NCBI RefSeq assembly: GCF_001655005.1
Contig: NZ_LXET01000053.1
Span: forward strand, 43,677-107,676
Source: Hafnia paralvei ATCC 29927
GTDB taxonomy: Bacteria > Pseudomonadota > Gammaproteobacteria > Enterobacterales > Enterobacteriaceae
Direction of reading: 5' to 3'
DNA length: 64,000 nucleotides
The notes beneath the pieces were generated by a model. That model worked only from the letters and a program-made list of their open reading frames with translations. It did not search any database and had not been told where the DNA came from. Below are positions 62,988 to 64,000 of this stretch, piece by piece (within the stretch, counting starts at the first letter, position 1; each line of letters begins with the position of its first letter). The position numbers and the translations under genes were made by a program.

Positions 62988-63822
62988 AATCTTACCGTTT
63001 TCTTGTGTCGATGGGCCAGGCAGTCGTCTGGCCATTTTTCTGCAAGGATGCAATCTTCGCTGCAAAAATTGCCATAATCCGTACACCATTGGGATGTGCG
63101 ATAACTGTGGCGACTGCGTGACAACCTGCCCTCATCAGGCACTAAGTTTGGTGAGTGGCAAAGTGCAGTGGGATGCTGACGTCTGCCAACAGTGCGATAC
63201 CTGTCTACAAACCTGCACCCAGCACTCAAGCCCTATGACGCAAATTTATAGCGTTGACGCCCTTCTGATTCAGGTCAAACGCAACGCGCCGTTTATCAAT
63301 GGCGTAACCATCAGCGGCGGTGAGGCGACTCTCCAGCTTCCCTTTTTATGTGATTTTTTTGCCGCTATAAAATCCAGTCAAGAGTTAGCGCATCTCACTT
63401 GTCTGGTTGATAGTAATGGCGATTTATCAGAAACCGGTTGGCAAAAGCTGTTGCCTTGGATAGATGGGGCAATGCTCGATCTCAAAGCATGGGATAACGA
63501 ATGCCACAGAGCATTAACGGGGCGAGATAACTATCGGATTAAACAAAGCATTCTATGGTTGGCAAAACGGGGAAAATTGAGTGAACTGCGTTTATTAGTG
63601 ATCCCTGAGCATAGCGATCACCTCCAGCATGCAGATGAACTGGCTGAGTTTATCTTATCTCTCGGCGATGTTCCTGTTCGCCTCAATGCATTTCACCACC
63701 ACGGCGTACGCGGAGAAGCAAGCGGATGGAAAAGTGCGACGCAACAAGATATAGAAACGCTGGCTGAAGCGCTGACCCAACGAGGCGTTAAGCAAATCAC
63801 TCGTCCAGCCCTCTATTTATAA
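62959..63822 (+). CDS. yjjW: YjjW, radical SAM glycyl-radical activating enzyme
   Basis: 287 residues, the same as E. coli YjjW. Radical SAM motif CNLRCKNC (CxxxCxxC) after FLQGC near residue 30, then a ferredoxin-like insert with two further [4Fe-4S] motifs (CDNCGDCVTTC and CQQCDTCLQTC), and GGEAT for SAM binding. It abstracts hydrogen from Gly469 of YjjI. The ATG overlaps the yjjI end by 29 nt, giving tight coupling. Confidence 0.94.
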   Translation: MNRRCASVSKILPFSCVDGPGSRLAIFLQGCNLRCKNCHNPYTIGMCDNCGDCVTTCPHQALSLVSGKVQWDADVCQQCDTCLQTCTQHSSPMTQIYSVDALLIQVKRNAPFINGVTISGGEATLQLPFLCDFFAAIKSSQELAHLTCLVDSNGDLSETGWQKLLPWIDGAMLDLKAWDNECHRALTGRDNYRIKQSILWLAKRGKLSELRLLVIPEHSDHLQHADELAEFILSLGDVPVRLNAFHHHGVRGEASGWKSATQQDIETLAEALTQRGVKQITRPALYL

Positions 63823-64000
63823 CCGTTTCGACATTCCCCCTAATGCCGGTCACTTAAGCGTGATTTTAGGGGAAGTACACCGATGGGGTCGTAGCAGCTT
63901 TAGCTGCCGACAACTTTGCAGGGAGCAAAGTTGAACAACGCTTTAGCGTTGCCCCTTAGGGGGGAACACATGGATGTGTTCCATAACCGCCCCGCGGTGT
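63823..64000. other. Region downstream of yjjW to the window edge
   Basis: No gene. Starts with a long inverted repeat CCCCTAA...TTAGGGG (about 63836-63872) that may cap the yjjI-yjjW transcript, then a hairpin array continuing past the edge. Confidence 0.5.
63894..63998. repeat. Hairpin array with GGA loops (array B)
   Basis: Six consecutive short stems: GCAGC/GCTGC with TTTA loop (63894-63907); CAACTTTGC/GCAAAGTTG with AGGGA loop (63911-63933); CAACGC/GCGTTG with TTTA loop (63936-63951); CCCC/GGGG with TTA loop (63952-63962); GGAACACA/TGTGTTCC with TGGA loop (63963-63982); ACCGC/GCGGT (about 63986-63998). The fifth loop reads ACATGGATGT, a full match to the CsrA consensus ACANGGANGU. Truncated by the window end. 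Confidence 0.7.

Overview
The window comes from an enteric gammaproteobacterium of the order Enterobacterales. Most of it follows the Escherichia coli 65-67 min gene order (gcvTHP, ubiI-ubiH-pepP-ygfB, zapA-ssrS-fau, serA, rpiA, argP, yggE, argO, mscS, epd-pgk-fbaA, tktA, loiP, speB, speA, metK, galP), with proteins nearly identical in length to the E. coli ones. The 2,3-butanediol (bud) genes, FdnGHI, ERIC elements and overall divergence suggest a Hafnia/Obesumbacterium-like genus. That genus call is inference; the order-level call is firm.

Layout. 1-2.5 kb: acetoin/butanediol branch (budB fragment, budA, divergent LysR regulator). 2.6-7.3 kb: glycine cleavage operon gcvT-gcvH-gcvP with palindromic elements in both intercistronic gaps. 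7.7-12.4 kb: ubiquinone hydroxylases and pepP behind ygfB. 12.6-13.9 kb: zapA, 6S RNA, fau. 14-20.5 kb: serA, rpiA, argP/argO, yggE, mscS. 20.8-26.6 kb: epd-pgk-fbaA and tktA. 26.9-28.6 kb: two tandem LoiP-type M48 metalloprotease lipoproteins.

28.6-45.3 kb is accessory DNA sitting where E. coli has loiP directly beside speB. It holds (i) a six-gene minus-strand operon coding for an ATP-grasp ligase, a cysteine hydrolase of the isochorismatase family, HypE, HypF, a diaminobutyrate-type aminotransferase and an EamA exporter, preceded by a GlxA-type AraC regulator; (ii) the selenocysteine formate dehydrogenase fdnGHI with SECIS, FNR and NarL sites; (iii) a DUF3592-LemA-TPM membrane operon whose TPM gene is split by a ten-G tract. 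The HypE/HypF operon lacks any hydrogenase gene. It looks like a small-molecule pathway that borrows the carbamoyl/cyano chemistry of hydrogenase maturation, and it is the best candidate here for an undescribed system.

45.5-53.8 kb returns to the core: speB, a PHP-domain phosphoesterase, speA, metK with MetJ boxes, and galP with two GalR/GalS-type operators. After galP the E. coli order breaks. Two divergent envelope genes (DUF1176, LprI-like) lead to the deoCABD nucleoside operon, which E. coli carries near 99 min. It is divergent from yjjI-yjjW, a glycyl-radical enzyme and its activase, across a deoP2-like control region. The window ends in an array of short hairpins.

Dispersed repeats include three ERIC elements (11.7, 20.5 and 33.5 kb), an ERIC-like palindrome in gcvT-gcvH, a triple 16-bp repeat at the end of rpiA, and two hairpin arrays with GGA loops (19.4 and 63.9 kb). 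No tRNA, rRNA, CRISPR array, transposase or prophage gene was seen.
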